This document shows positions 42,836 through 50,309 of a stretch of 64,000 nucleotides of DNA, in pieces. The translations under genes were made by a program, and so were the position numbers. The stretch is from NCBI RefSeq assembly GCF_900176345.1, contig NZ_FWXU01000010.1, positions 118,707 to 182,706 on the forward strand. Direction: 5' to 3'. Each line of letters begins with the position of its first letter. Position 1 is the first letter of the stretch. The notes beneath the pieces were generated by a model, which worked only from the letters and a program-made list of their open reading frames with translations, had not been told where the DNA came from and did no database searches. This DNA comes from Rhizobium sp. RU36D. Lineage in GTDB: Bacteria > Pseudomonadota > Alphaproteobacteria > Rhizobiales > Rhizobiaceae.

Positions 42836-43633
42836 TTACTCCGCGGCTTCCACGAAGCGGTGACGTTCGTAGAGGAACTTCAGCACGGCTTCGCGGGATT
42901 TGAGGTAGGTGCGGTCGGAGGCGAGCGCGATCCGGTCGCGCGGGCGGGGGATCGGCACGTCGAGCACTTCGCCGATGCGGGCGGCCGGGCCATTGGTCAT
43001 CATGACGATACGGTCCGAGAGCAGCACGGCCTCGTCCACATCATGGGTGATCATGATCATGGTATTGCCGAGCCGGGCATGGATTTCCATCACCGCATCC
43101 TGCAGATGGGCGCGGGTTAGCGCATCCAGTGCGCCAAAGGGCTCGTCCAGCAGCAGGATCTTCGGCTCCATGGCCAGCGCCCGGGCGATGCCGACACGCT
43201 GCTTCATGCCGCCGGAGATTTCGGCGGGGCGCTTGTCCTTGGCGTGACCCATCTGCACCAGGTCGAGGTTGCGCATCACCCAGTCGTGGCGCTCGGCCCT
43301 TGACTTGCTGGAGCCGAAGACCTTGGAGACGGCGAGGTTGACGTTTTCGTAGACTGTCAGCCAGGGCAGCAGCGAATGGTTCTGGAACACCACGGCTCGT
43401 TCCGGCCCCGGTGCATTGACCTCGCGGTTTTCGAGCAGCACGGCGCCGGCGGAAACCCTGGTCAGCCCGGAGATCAGGTTCAGCAGCGTGGACTTGCCGC
43501 AGCCGGAATGGCCGATGATGGAGACAAATTCGCCCTGGTCGATGGTGAGGTTGATATCCTTCAGGACCTCGGCGCGCTGGCCGCCCCGGTCGAAATGCTT
43601 GTCGATATGGTCGAGCTTCAGATAAGCGGTCAT
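42836..43633 (-). CDS. nrtC: Nitrate ABC transporter ATP-binding protein
   Basis: A 265-residue single ABC ATPase domain: Walker A GHSGCGKST, Q-loop VFQNHSLLPW, signature ISGGMKQRV, Walker B ILLLDEPFGALD and the H-loop MITHDVDEA. It lacks the NrtA-like C-terminal extension of cyanobacterial NrtC, matching NrtD in length; rhizobial nomenclature calls it nrtC. I start at 43633 (MTAYLKLDH), eight bases after AGGAG. Confidence 0.92.
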   Translation of the reverse strand: MTAYLKLDHIDKHFDRGGQRAEVLKDINLTIDQGEFVSIIGHSGCGKSTLLNLISGLTRVSAGAVLLENREVNAPGPERAVVFQNHSLLPWLTVYENVNLAVSKVFGSSKSRAERHDWVMRNLDLVQMGHAKDKRPAEISGGMKQRVGIARALAMEPKILLLDEPFGALDALTRAHLQDAVMEIHARLGNTMIMITHDVDEAVLLSDRIVMMTNGPAARIGEVLDVPIPRPRDRIALASDRTYLKSREAVLKFLYERHRFVEAAE

Positions 43634-43699
43634 GGTCATCTCTCCTGTTTGTCGCAATTTCCGGACGGAAAACCGCTTCACACTTTTCCTGGAATTGCT

Positions 43700-44593
43700 T
43701 CAGTTCGCTGCCGTGCCGCGGGTGATGAAACCGCCGACGGCTGCCACCAGCTTGTCCAGCGCGAAGCCGACGACGCCGATGTAGGCGAGCGCCACGATGA
43801 TGTCGGACAGGCGCGACGAGTTCCACGCGTCCCAGATGAAGAAGCCGATGCCGACGCCGCCGGTCAGCATCTCAGCCGCGACGATGGCGAGCCAGGACAG
43901 GCCGACACCGATCCTGAGGCCGGTGAAGATGTAGGGCGCTGCCGAAGGCAGCATGATCTTCCAGAAGAACTCGATCTGATTGAGCCTCAGCACCTGGGCG
44001 ACGTTGCGATAATCCTGCGGGATGTTGCGCACGCCGACCGCGGTGTTGATGATCACCGGCCAGATCGAGGTAATGAAGATCACGAAGATCGCCGAGGGGT
44101 TGCTATCCTGGAAGGCGGCGAGCGACAGCGGCAGCCAGGCAAGCGGCGGCACGGTGCGCAGGATCTGGAAGATCGGGTCGAGACCCCGCATGGCCCAGAC
44201 AGACTGGCCGACCACGGCGCCAACGAGCACGCCGATCACGGCAGCGAGGCCGAAGCCATAGGCAACCCGCTCCAGCGACACCAGCACCCGCCAGGCCAGC
44301 CCAATATCCTGGGAGCCGAAGTCGAAGAAGGGGTAGGCGATCAGGTCATAGCTGTCGATGAAGACCTGGCTCGGCGGCGGCAGGCTGGAACCGGCCTGCG
44401 AACAGGTGATCTGCCAGATGGCCAGCAGCCCCACCAGCACGACAAGCGGCGGCAGGACATTGCGGACGATAGCGGAGGCGATCTTGCGGGCATCGAAACG
44501 GCGTGCCGGGCGGGTGGCGATATGCACGATCTGGCCCTGCGATGTCGGCACCGGCGCGACGGCGACTTTCTGCGTTCGTGCTGTTGCGGGCAT
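43700..44593 (-). CDS. nrtB: Nitrate ABC transporter permease
   Basis: A 297-residue inner-membrane permease of the NitT/TauT family with about six helices. The coupling-loop motif is PLAWLPLSLAAFQDSNPSAIFVIFITSIWPVIINT. A cytoplasmic N-terminal extension of about 40 residues is present. The ATG at 44593 has GAGG eight bases upstream and is preferred to one at 44617 with no site. Partner of nrtA and nrtC. Confidence 0.93.
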   Translation of the reverse strand: MPATARTQKVAVAPVPTSQGQIVHIATRPARRFDARKIASAIVRNVLPPLVVLVGLLAIWQITCSQAGSSLPPPSQVFIDSYDLIAYPFFDFGSQDIGLAWRVLVSLERVAYGFGLAAVIGVLVGAVVGQSVWAMRGLDPIFQILRTVPPLAWLPLSLAAFQDSNPSAIFVIFITSIWPVIINTAVGVRNIPQDYRNVAQVLRLNQIEFFWKIMLPSAAPYIFTGLRIGVGLSWLAIVAAEMLTGGVGIGFFIWDAWNSSRLSDIIVALAYIGVVGFALDKLVAAVGGFITRGTAAN

Positions 44594-44631
44594 TGATTGA
44601 TCCTCTTGGGTGGTCATTTGTTGGTATCGAG

Positions 44632-44747
44632 ACCCTCCCCTTGAGGGGGAGGGTCGGACCGCAGGTCCGGGGTGGGGTGACGGCCGCGTGTGCCAGGATC
44701 ACCCCCACCCGCGCGTTCCGCGCGACCTCCCCCCTCAAGGGGGAGGT
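44632..44747. repeat. Mosaic inverted-repeat element B2 (nrtA-nrtB gap)
   Basis: A roughly 116-base copy of the element at 40266-40382, same orientation: outer ACCCTCCCCTTGAGGGGGAGGGT, inner GGACCGCAGGTCC hairpin, GGGTGA...ATCACCC arms, CGCGCGTTCCGCGCG, and ACCTCCCCCCTCAAGGGGGAGGT. It fills most of the gap between nrtA and nrtB, so it will be transcribed with the operon. Confidence 0.85.
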
Positions 44748-44767
44748 GGAACCCGTCGGGGTCTTTC

Positions 44768-46075
44768 CTACGACGCGGCCTTGATCGACAGGCTGTCGAG
44801 ATAGGCGGAGGGGTTTTCGGGGTCGAAGACCTTGCCGTCGAAGAAGGTTTCCGGCCCGCGCGAGGTCGAGGCGGGAATGTCGGCGGCGGCGACGCCGAGA
44901 TCGGCAGCGGCGGCGCGCCAGAGGTCTTCGCGGTTGACCTGGTCCACCAGTGCCTTGATGTCAGTATCCGGTGCGAACTTGCCCCAGCGGATATTTTCGG
45001 CCAGGAACCAGCTATCATGGCTCTTGAAGGGATAGGAGGCGTGATCCTTCCAGAACTTCATGTAGAGGTCGGTGCCGGTGACGAGGCGACCGTTGCCGTA
45101 GTTGATGTCGCCCTTCAGTCGGCCGACGACATCCTTCGGGGGAACGTTGAACCACTGGCGCTTGCCGAGGATGGTCGACATTTCCTCCTTGTTGTCCATG
45201 CTCTCGCACCACATCTGCGCCTCCATGACGGCCATCAGGATGGCCTTGGCGGCATTCGGGTTCTTCTCGACCCAGTCGGCGCGCATGCCGAGCGCCTTTT
45301 CCGGATGGCCCTTCCAGATCTCGCCCGTCGTGCAGGCAGTGAAGCCGATGCCCTGGTTCACCAACTGCTCGTTCCAGGGTTCGCCGACACAGAAGACATC
45401 CATGTTGCCGACCTTCATGTTGGCCACCATCTGCGGCGGCGGAACGACGATGGTCGATACATCCTTGTCGGGGTCGATGCCGCCGGCGGCAAGCCAGTAG
45501 CGGATCCAGAGATCATGCGTGCCGCCGGGGAAGGTCATCGCCGCGCTGACTTCCTTGCCGGAGGCCTTCTTTTTGGCAAAGGCTTCCTTCAGCTTCGATG
45601 CATCGAGCTGCACACCGGTCTCGGCATATTCCTTGGCGACCGAAATGCCCTGGCTGTCGGTATTGAGGCGCGCCAGGATCGACATCGGCACCGGCACGTT
45701 GTTCTGGGTCACCTTGCCGGTGTGCATCAGGTAGGGCATGGGGGTGAGGATATGGGCACCGTCGATCCCGTTTGAGGCGCCGCCGAGCACGAGGTTGTCG
45801 CGCGTGGCGCCCCAGGACGCCTGCTTCAGAACCTCGACATCAGGCATGCCGTGCTTTTCGAACAGGCCCTTCTCCTTGGCGATGACGAGGGCTGCCGCAT
45901 CGGTCAGCGCGATGAAGCCGAGCTTGGCGCCGGTCACTTCCGGCGTTGCGACGGCCGCATAGGCGCCGGATGGCAGGAGCGTGCGAGCCGCCAGGACGAT
46001 GGCGGCAGTCGATGCTGTCTTTTTTAGGAATTCGCGGCGTGTGCCAACAGGGGCGGCGGTGAAATCGGTCTTCAT
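44768..46075 (-). CDS. nrtA: Nitrate ABC transporter substrate-binding protein
   Basis: A 435-residue periplasmic binding protein of the NrtA/CmpA family. The N-terminus has a twin-arginine signal TRREFLKK (12-19) followed by a hydrophobic stretch ending SGAYA. KLGFIALTDAAALVIAKEKGLFEKHG begins the fold, and WIRYWLAAGGIDPDKDVSTIVVPPPQMVANMK is typical of nitrate binders. First gene of the nas operon, preceded by the regulated leader at 46134-46367. GGAG eight bases upstream supports the ATG at 46075. Confidence 0.95.
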   Translation of the reverse strand: MKTDFTAAPVGTRREFLKKTASTAAIVLAARTLLPSGAYAAVATPEVTGAKLGFIALTDAAALVIAKEKGLFEKHGMPDVEVLKQASWGATRDNLVLGGASNGIDGAHILTPMPYLMHTGKVTQNNVPVPMSILARLNTDSQGISVAKEYAETGVQLDASKLKEAFAKKKASGKEVSAAMTFPGGTHDLWIRYWLAAGGIDPDKDVSTIVVPPPQMVANMKVGNMDVFCVGEPWNEQLVNQGIGFTACTTGEIWKGHPEKALGMRADWVEKNPNAAKAILMAVMEAQMWCESMDNKEEMSTILGKRQWFNVPPKDVVGRLKGDINYGNGRLVTGTDLYMKFWKDHASYPFKSHDSWFLAENIRWGKFAPDTDIKALVDQVNREDLWRAAAADLGVAAADIPASTSRGPETFFDGKVFDPENPSAYLDSLSIKAAS

Positions 46076-46133
46076 CTGCTTTTCTCCATCGTTGCGGCAA
46101 TCGGTGTTGCGGTCGGAGCCAGGGGGGAGAAAC

Positions 46134-46197
46134 AAAAAAAGCCGCCGTCAGAAACAGCTTGTCCGATTGACGGACGCTGAAACCGAGCGGCGGCTTT
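46134..46197 (-). terminator. Leader terminator before nrtA (NasT-controlled)
   Basis: On the minus strand AAAGCCGCCG (188-197 arm) pairs with CGGCGGC (141-147 arm), followed directly by seven T residues. The enclosed loop carries a smaller GTCCG/CGGAC hairpin. It sits 58 bases before the nrtA start and after the two hairpins described next, the expected layout for transcription attenuation. Confidence 0.82.
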
Positions 46198-46205
46198 GCC
46201 TTGTG

Positions 46206-46250
46206 GGCGCCCTTCGTTGGACGCGCCTTATATGTAGTCCCCTCTGGACT
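46206..46250 (-). promoter_or_regulatory. Candidate ANTAR (NasT) RNA target: two hairpins
   Basis: Hairpin 1 (46236-46250) is AGTCC-AGAGG-GGACT on the transcribed strand. An eight-base linker follows. Hairpin 2 (46206-46227) is GGCGC-GT-CC-AACGAA-GG-GCGCC, whose six-base loop starts with A and has G at position four, as required for ANTAR proteins. Hairpin 1 can also be drawn with an AGAGGG loop obeying the same rule but with a bulged C. Binding by NasT is inferred. Confidence 0.65.
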
Positions 46251-46262
46251 TGCCAATTAACA

Positions 46263-46278
46263 TGCACAAATCATGCCA
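46263..46278 (-). promoter_or_regulatory. Sigma-54 (RpoN) promoter of the nas operon
   Basis: Minus strand TGGCATGATTTGTGCA keeps the invariant GG-N10-GC of -24/-12 promoters and matches TGGCACG-N4-TTGCA at all but two positions. Transcription should start near 46252, immediately before the first ANTAR hairpin. That agreement of spacing supports the call. Confidence 0.72.
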
Positions 46279-46327
46279 GATGCGCAATATCTTTTATTTT
46301 CATTTATTTTCAAAGATATACTGCAGT

Positions 46328-46367
46328 TGCTCATATATTGAGCAGCCGCAGCATCGTATCGTGATGC
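46328..46367 (-). promoter_or_regulatory. Two dyads upstream of the sigma-54 promoter (NtrC-like)
   Basis: TGCTCA-N5-TGAGCA (46328-46344) has the 6-N5-6 architecture of NtrC sites (TGCACC-N5-GGTGCA). A second dyad, GCATC-N7-GATGC (46351-46367), has its centre 23 bases further upstream. They lie about 84 and 107 bases before the predicted start, as enhancer sites should. The protein is inferred. Confidence 0.5.
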
Positions 46368-46415
46368 CTGCATTTTATGCGGCGCACAATTTTTGAGCCG
46401 CAACCTGTCCGCCTT

Positions 46416-47642
46416 TTAAGCGAGGCGCTGTGCAGTGATGTAATCGTCAAGGCGGTCCGGATCGAAGATGCGACCATCGAAGAAGCCGTCCGGCCCCAGC
46501 ATCAAGCGCCCGACCGTGGCGCCGATATATTGCGGCGTGGAGAGAGCGCCCTCCACCTTGAGATTGGCGCCCGGCATGGGCGCAAAGATCGGCTTCAGGG
46601 CCTGCCTGTAGATATCAGGCCGGTAGGAATCCCGCGCGATCAGGCTGTTTTCCTGGGAATGGGTGCAATGGCCCCAGCGGACCATCTGGCTGTAGAACCA
46701 CAGCGCGTGGCTCTGCCATGGGAAATGCGCGGCCTTATGGTCGAGCACGAAGAAATCGTCGACATCGACGGCAACCCCGGGCGCGGCGATGATGTGGCCT
46801 GTCAGTTCCGGCAACAACAGGCGTCCCTCGACGCCCAGATACTGGCGGGCGGCCATGATGCCGGCCAGTTCCTCGATATTCTCGGTATTGCCGCACCACT
46901 GGGCGGCCCGGTAGCACGCCCGCAGCAGGGCATCGAGCGCCGGGCGGTTGGCATCGGCCCAGCGTTTCGAAACGCCGAGCACCTTTTCCGGGCTGTTGCG
47001 CCAGATCTTGGCCTTAACGGTGACGATGCGGCCGATATCCCGGTCGACCGAGACGGTGTTCCAGGGGTCGCCGACGCAGTAGCCGTCGATGCGGTCCATC
47101 ATCAGCGCATCCGGCATCAGCGGCGGCGGAACGGCAACGATCTCCACATCCTGGTCGGGCAGGATGCCGCAAGCCGCCAGCCAGTAGCGCAGTTCGTAGT
47201 TATGACCGGAATGGAAATGCACCACGGCAAACCGCAGCTGCGGCTGGCCCAGACGCCGCCGGTTGGCCACGACAGCCTTCAAGGCGGCGCCGGCCCGGTG
47301 GGGATCAAGATCCTGGCTCATGCCCTCACCCAGCATCTCGTCATAGAGCGCGTTGGATACTGTGATGGCATTGCCGCCGAGATTGAGGGCCATCGGCGTG
47401 ATGAGCGGCGTGGAAAGCGGCGAGAGGCCGAGATTGGAGGCAATCGGCATCGGCGCCAGCATATGCGCCGCCTGGAAATGGCCGACGGCGATACGGTCGC
47501 GAATATTGGCCCAGGATGTCTCCCGCACCAGCGTCAGATCCAGCCCTTCATCGCTGGCAAAGCCTTTTTCCGCCGCGACGACCACCACGGCGCTGTCGAA
47601 GAGAGGCATGAAACCGAGGGTGACGTCCATGCGTTCGGTCAT
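46416..47642 (-). CDS. nasS: NasS, cytoplasmic nitrate/nitrite sensor
   Basis: A 408-residue protein with the NrtA/CmpA binding-protein fold but no signal peptide. It starts directly with MDVTLGFMPLFDSAVVVVAAEKGF. The LRYWLAACGILPDQDVEIVAVPPPLMPDALMM block aligns with NrtA. Lack of export plus adjacency to nasT identifies NasS, which by family knowledge holds NasT until nitrate or nitrite binds. It starts two bases after the nasT stop. Confidence 0.92.
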   Translation of the reverse strand: MTERMDVTLGFMPLFDSAVVVVAAEKGFASDEGLDLTLVRETSWANIRDRIAVGHFQAAHMLAPMPIASNLGLSPLSTPLITPMALNLGGNAITVSNALYDEMLGEGMSQDLDPHRAGAALKAVVANRRRLGQPQLRFAVVHFHSGHNYELRYWLAACGILPDQDVEIVAVPPPLMPDALMMDRIDGYCVGDPWNTVSVDRDIGRIVTVKAKIWRNSPEKVLGVSKRWADANRPALDALLRACYRAAQWCGNTENIEELAGIMAARQYLGVEGRLLLPELTGHIIAAPGVAVDVDDFFVLDHKAAHFPWQSHALWFYSQMVRWGHCTHSQENSLIARDSYRPDIYRQALKPIFAPMPGANLKVEGALSTPQYIGATVGRLMLGPDGFFDGRIFDPDRLDDYITAQRLA

Positions 47643-47644
47643 GC

Positions 47645-48241
47645 TCAGTCCTCCAGCAGGCCGGCGGCCAGAACCAGGCTCTGGGCGATTTCGGCGATCT
47701 TGCGGTTCTGTTTCATGGCGGTCGAGCGCAGCAGCTTGTAGGCCTCGTCCTCGGTGATTTTCTTGGATTTCATGAGGATGCCCTTGGCGCGCTCCACGAG
47801 CTTGCGGTTCTCCAGCTCGGAACGGGCCTCCTCAAGCTCGCGAGCCATGCGCGAATAGGCATTGAAACGGCTGATCGCCATGTCGAGGATGGGCTTCACG
47901 CGCTCCTGGCGCAGGCCATCGACCACATAGGCGGAAACACCGGCCTCGACCGCCGCAGCGATCATGCCCTGGTCCGAACGGTCGACGAACATGGCGATTG
48001 GTCGCTTCACGGTGCGCGATAGCTGGAACATGCTCTCAAGCATGTCGCGGTTCGGATTCTCCAGCGAAATGACGATGACGTCGGGAGACAGCCGCTCGAT
48101 CTGGCGGGCAACGCCGAGCACGTCGCGAATGATCGTCACATTGGTATGGCCGGCCGCATGCAGGCCCGCCTCGATGATCGAGGCGCGCAGGGCATTTTCA
48201 TCGATGACAAGGATTGTCAGATCGGAGGGCGTCATGGCCAA
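47645..48241 (-). CDS. nasT: NasT, ANTAR-domain antiterminator
   Basis: A 198-residue two-domain protein. An N-terminal pseudo-receiver (LTILVIDENALRASIIEAGL to about residue 125) is followed by a helical linker and a C-terminal ANTAR domain (about 140-198: LENRKLVERAKGILMKSKKITEDEAYKLLRSTAMKQNRKIAEIAQSL). It should bind the paired hairpins in the nrtA leader and prevent the terminator. It is released from NasS by nitrate or nitrite. Upstream of nasS in the same unit. Confidence 0.95.
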   Translation of the reverse strand: MAMTPSDLTILVIDENALRASIIEAGLHAAGHTNVTIIRDVLGVARQIERLSPDVIVISLENPNRDMLESMFQLSRTVKRPIAMFVDRSDQGMIAAAVEAGVSAYVVDGLRQERVKPILDMAISRFNAYSRMARELEEARSELENRKLVERAKGILMKSKKITEDEAYKLLRSTAMKQNRKIAEIAQSLVLAAGLLED

Positions 48242-48298
48242 TACATTGCCGAAAAGCCATCGCCCTGCAATGCCATTATGCCGCAGCCGCCAAGGCGG

Positions 48299-49039
48299 CT
48301 ACTTGATCAGGCCGATGCGCAGCGCCTTGGCCACGGCCTGGGTGCGATTGACGGTGTCGAGTTTCTTGGTCGCCCGATTGAGGTAGTGGTTGATCGTGTG
48401 TTCCGAAAGCCCCAGGATTTCGGCGATTTCGACGCTGGTCTTTCCGGCTGCCGTCCAGTTCAGACAATCGATTTCCCGCTCGGTCAGCGTGTCGGTCGAC
48501 TTGTTGTCAAGGTCGCGGATTTCCGCAAGCCGGTTGTAGACGTGGCTGGAAATGAAGCTCAGCTGCATCATTTCCAGGAAGGTGAAGGCGTCCCGGTCTC
48601 CGGAGAAAGACACCGCCCCGCGGCTGCCCGAGGCGTCGTGCACCGGAAAATAGGCACCACGGGGCAGGTTGAACCGCTCGAATAGCGCACGCGCCGGCGA
48701 TTCCGTCCGGTCGGCGCGCTGATAAAAGCCAACGCTAACATTGTATGCAAACGGGGTGGTGGCAGCCCGCAACCGCTGAATGACAGGGCTGTCGGACAGA
48801 AGCGCAATCTTGTCGTAGCTCGAAAGCAGTTCGGCCGGCCAGTTGGTGATGATGGAATTGCTGGACAGGTCGAGCGATGTGGCAGGCGGTATGTTGAGAA
48901 CCATGAAGGCGCGGGCGCCGCAGGCCTCGGTGATCCGTTTCATCAATCTGAAAACATCGAACTGCGTCTTGAAGGTGGCCAGCTCGGCGATCGTGTCGTG
49001 GATGAATGCCGTGGTCACGGCGCTTTCAAAGGTGGTCAT
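48299..49039 (-). CDS. LuxR-type regulator with autoinducer-binding-like domain (solo)
   Basis: A 246-residue regulator. The N-terminal autoinducer-binding-like domain (about 20-165) keeps the Trp-Tyr-Asp-Pro pattern in NWPAELLSSYDKIALLSDSPVIQRL. The C-terminal GerE helix-turn-helix is LTEREIDCLNWTAAGKTSVEIAEILGLSEHTINHYLNRATKKL. No luxI-type synthase is in the window, so it is a solo; the signal is unknown. It ends 57 bases before nasT on the same strand, and a hairpin AGCCGCC-TT-GGCGGCT overlaps its stop. Confidence 0.9.
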   Translation of the reverse strand: MTTFESAVTTAFIHDTIAELATFKTQFDVFRLMKRITEACGARAFMVLNIPPATSLDLSSNSIITNWPAELLSSYDKIALLSDSPVIQRLRAATTPFAYNVSVGFYQRADRTESPARALFERFNLPRGAYFPVHDASGSRGAVSFSGDRDAFTFLEMMQLSFISSHVYNRLAEIRDLDNKSTDTLTEREIDCLNWTAAGKTSVEIAEILGLSEHTINHYLNRATKKLDTVNRTQAVAKALRIGLIK

Positions 49040-49609
49040 CGTTTGCTTTTCTTAGGCAAGGCCGCGATCCCAAATGTGTCACCAGATCAGTCAATCGCTT
49101 CGTTAATTGCATATAGTCCAATACATGAGTTCAGCGGTATGATTTTTTTGATCATAACCCCCTCAACCCGCTAAAATTGGCGTCAACGCGTCACCCCGTG
49201 GGTGAGCGCGTGCAATGGCTGAAACAATTCTCGGTTTAGCAACAGTACATAAACAACGGTAAGTGAATCGAAAAACGAATTTTTTGGAAACTCCCCAAAA
49301 AATAATGGGTGCTCTGGGCATGACCATAGACGCACAAAGGCCGACTCGTCCAGCTTTCATACAGCCTCCAAGCAGGTTTGACAGGATCAAACGCCATTTG
49401 TGGCGGGATGCGAGCAGTTCGCGTTTCACGCGATAGCTCGCACAACGAGTCCGCGCAAAATGTTCCGTATCAGGATAAAAATAAATGCCCACATTTCTCG
49501 GGAACGATGCCGTTGCCGGTGCATTTTCTCCTCGAACCGACGGACCGGGACGACCAAACGAAGCCTCGGCACCGTCATCTCAGCAACCACGATGAAAGGT
49601 AGGACTACC
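49040..49609. other. 570-base intergenic region, no gene seen
   Basis: It lies between the divergent luxR-type and PRC-barrel genes. It holds a TATGAT-N7-ATCATA dyad (49138-49156), the candidate stress promoter described next, and otherwise AT-richer unstructured DNA. Possible reading frames are short with no plausible ribosome site. Confidence 0.5.
49501..49527 (+). promoter_or_regulatory. Possible RpoE2/EcfG-type promoter
   Basis: GGAAC (49501-49505), an 18-base spacer, then TTTT (from 49524). This fits the loose GGAAC-N18-19-TT pattern of the rhizobial general stress sigma factor. It lies about 85 bases before the PRC-barrel start. The -10 is weak, so this is tentative. Confidence 0.35.
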
Positions 49610-50227
49610 ATGAACAAGACGCTGAAAACCCTCGCTGCCGCCGTACTGCTCGGCTCCACCGCACTTGCACCGATGGCAATGGCGCAGACCGGCACGACGA
49701 CCAATCCGTCTGCACCGGCCATGGATGCCCCTGCTGCAACGGCTCCGTCCGCACAGTCGCCGGCGATGAATGACGCCGCTCCTGCCGCCAAGCCGATGAC
49801 GCCTGTTGCCGGTGACAGCGCTGCCGCTTCCGGCACCTATTTGACCGAACAGTCGGAAACCCAGATTTCCGCCAACACCTATATCGGCCAGAACGTCTAT
49901 AACGCCGCTGACGAAGACATCGGCAGCATTACCGACCTGATCTTTGAAAAGGACGGCGGCGTTGTTGCTGCGATCGTCGGTGTCGGCGGCTTCCTCGGTA
50001 TCGGCGAGAAGAACGTTGCCGTTCCGATGGAAAAGATCACCGTTAACCGCGAAGGTGACGGCGACGATCTCAAGCTGACCACGGTTGAGACGGCTGAAAG
50101 CCTGAAGTCCGCTCCGGAGTATCGCACGATCTCCGAGCAGCGCGCTGAGGCTGGCGCCAATACCGGCACGACCGGCACCGTGATGCCGACTGACAACTCC
50201 ACAACCTCGTCGACGACGAAGCCGTAA
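49610..50227 (+). CDS. Secreted PRC-barrel domain protein
   Basis: A 205-residue exported protein. The signal peptide MNKTLKTLAAAVLLGSTALAPMAMA is followed by an Ala/Pro/Thr-rich low-complexity stretch (26-75), a PRC-barrel domain (about 88-160: YIGQNVYNAADEDIGSITDLIFEKDGGVVAAIVGVGGFLGIGEKNVAVPMEKI) and a Thr/Ser/Asn-rich tail. Such secreted PRC proteins are common in rhizobia and often stress-induced. The ATG follows AGGA by five bases. Confidence 0.85.
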   Translation: MNKTLKTLAAAVLLGSTALAPMAMAQTGTTTNPSAPAMDAPAATAPSAQSPAMNDAAPAAKPMTPVAGDSAAASGTYLTEQSETQISANTYIGQNVYNAADEDIGSITDLIFEKDGGVVAAIVGVGGFLGIGEKNVAVPMEKITVNREGDGDDLKLTTVETAESLKSAPEYRTISEQRAEAGANTGTTGTVMPTDNSTTSSTTKP

Positions 50228-50309
50228 CCGGCTTTCCAGAGCGAGACACGAGTCTCAGTATACGTGGGGTGGCGCACTGCGCCGCCCTATCTTCGTTTTG
50301 AGAATGCCT

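Noticed and set aside
41172..42863. Long open frame antisense to nirB
   Set aside because: A shadow of a well-conserved gene; product is Asp/Gly/Arg-rich with no recognisable motif and no ribosome site.
46263..46278. A sigma-70 promoter for nrtA in the AT-rich leader
   Set aside because: The AT-rich segment at 46290-46320 gives loose -10 matches, but the GG-N10-GC element fits better with the hairpin positions.
48285..48300. Intrinsic terminator after the luxR-type gene
   Set aside because: The AGCCGCC/GGCGGCT hairpin overlaps the stop codon and lacks a T tract, so I do not call it a terminator.
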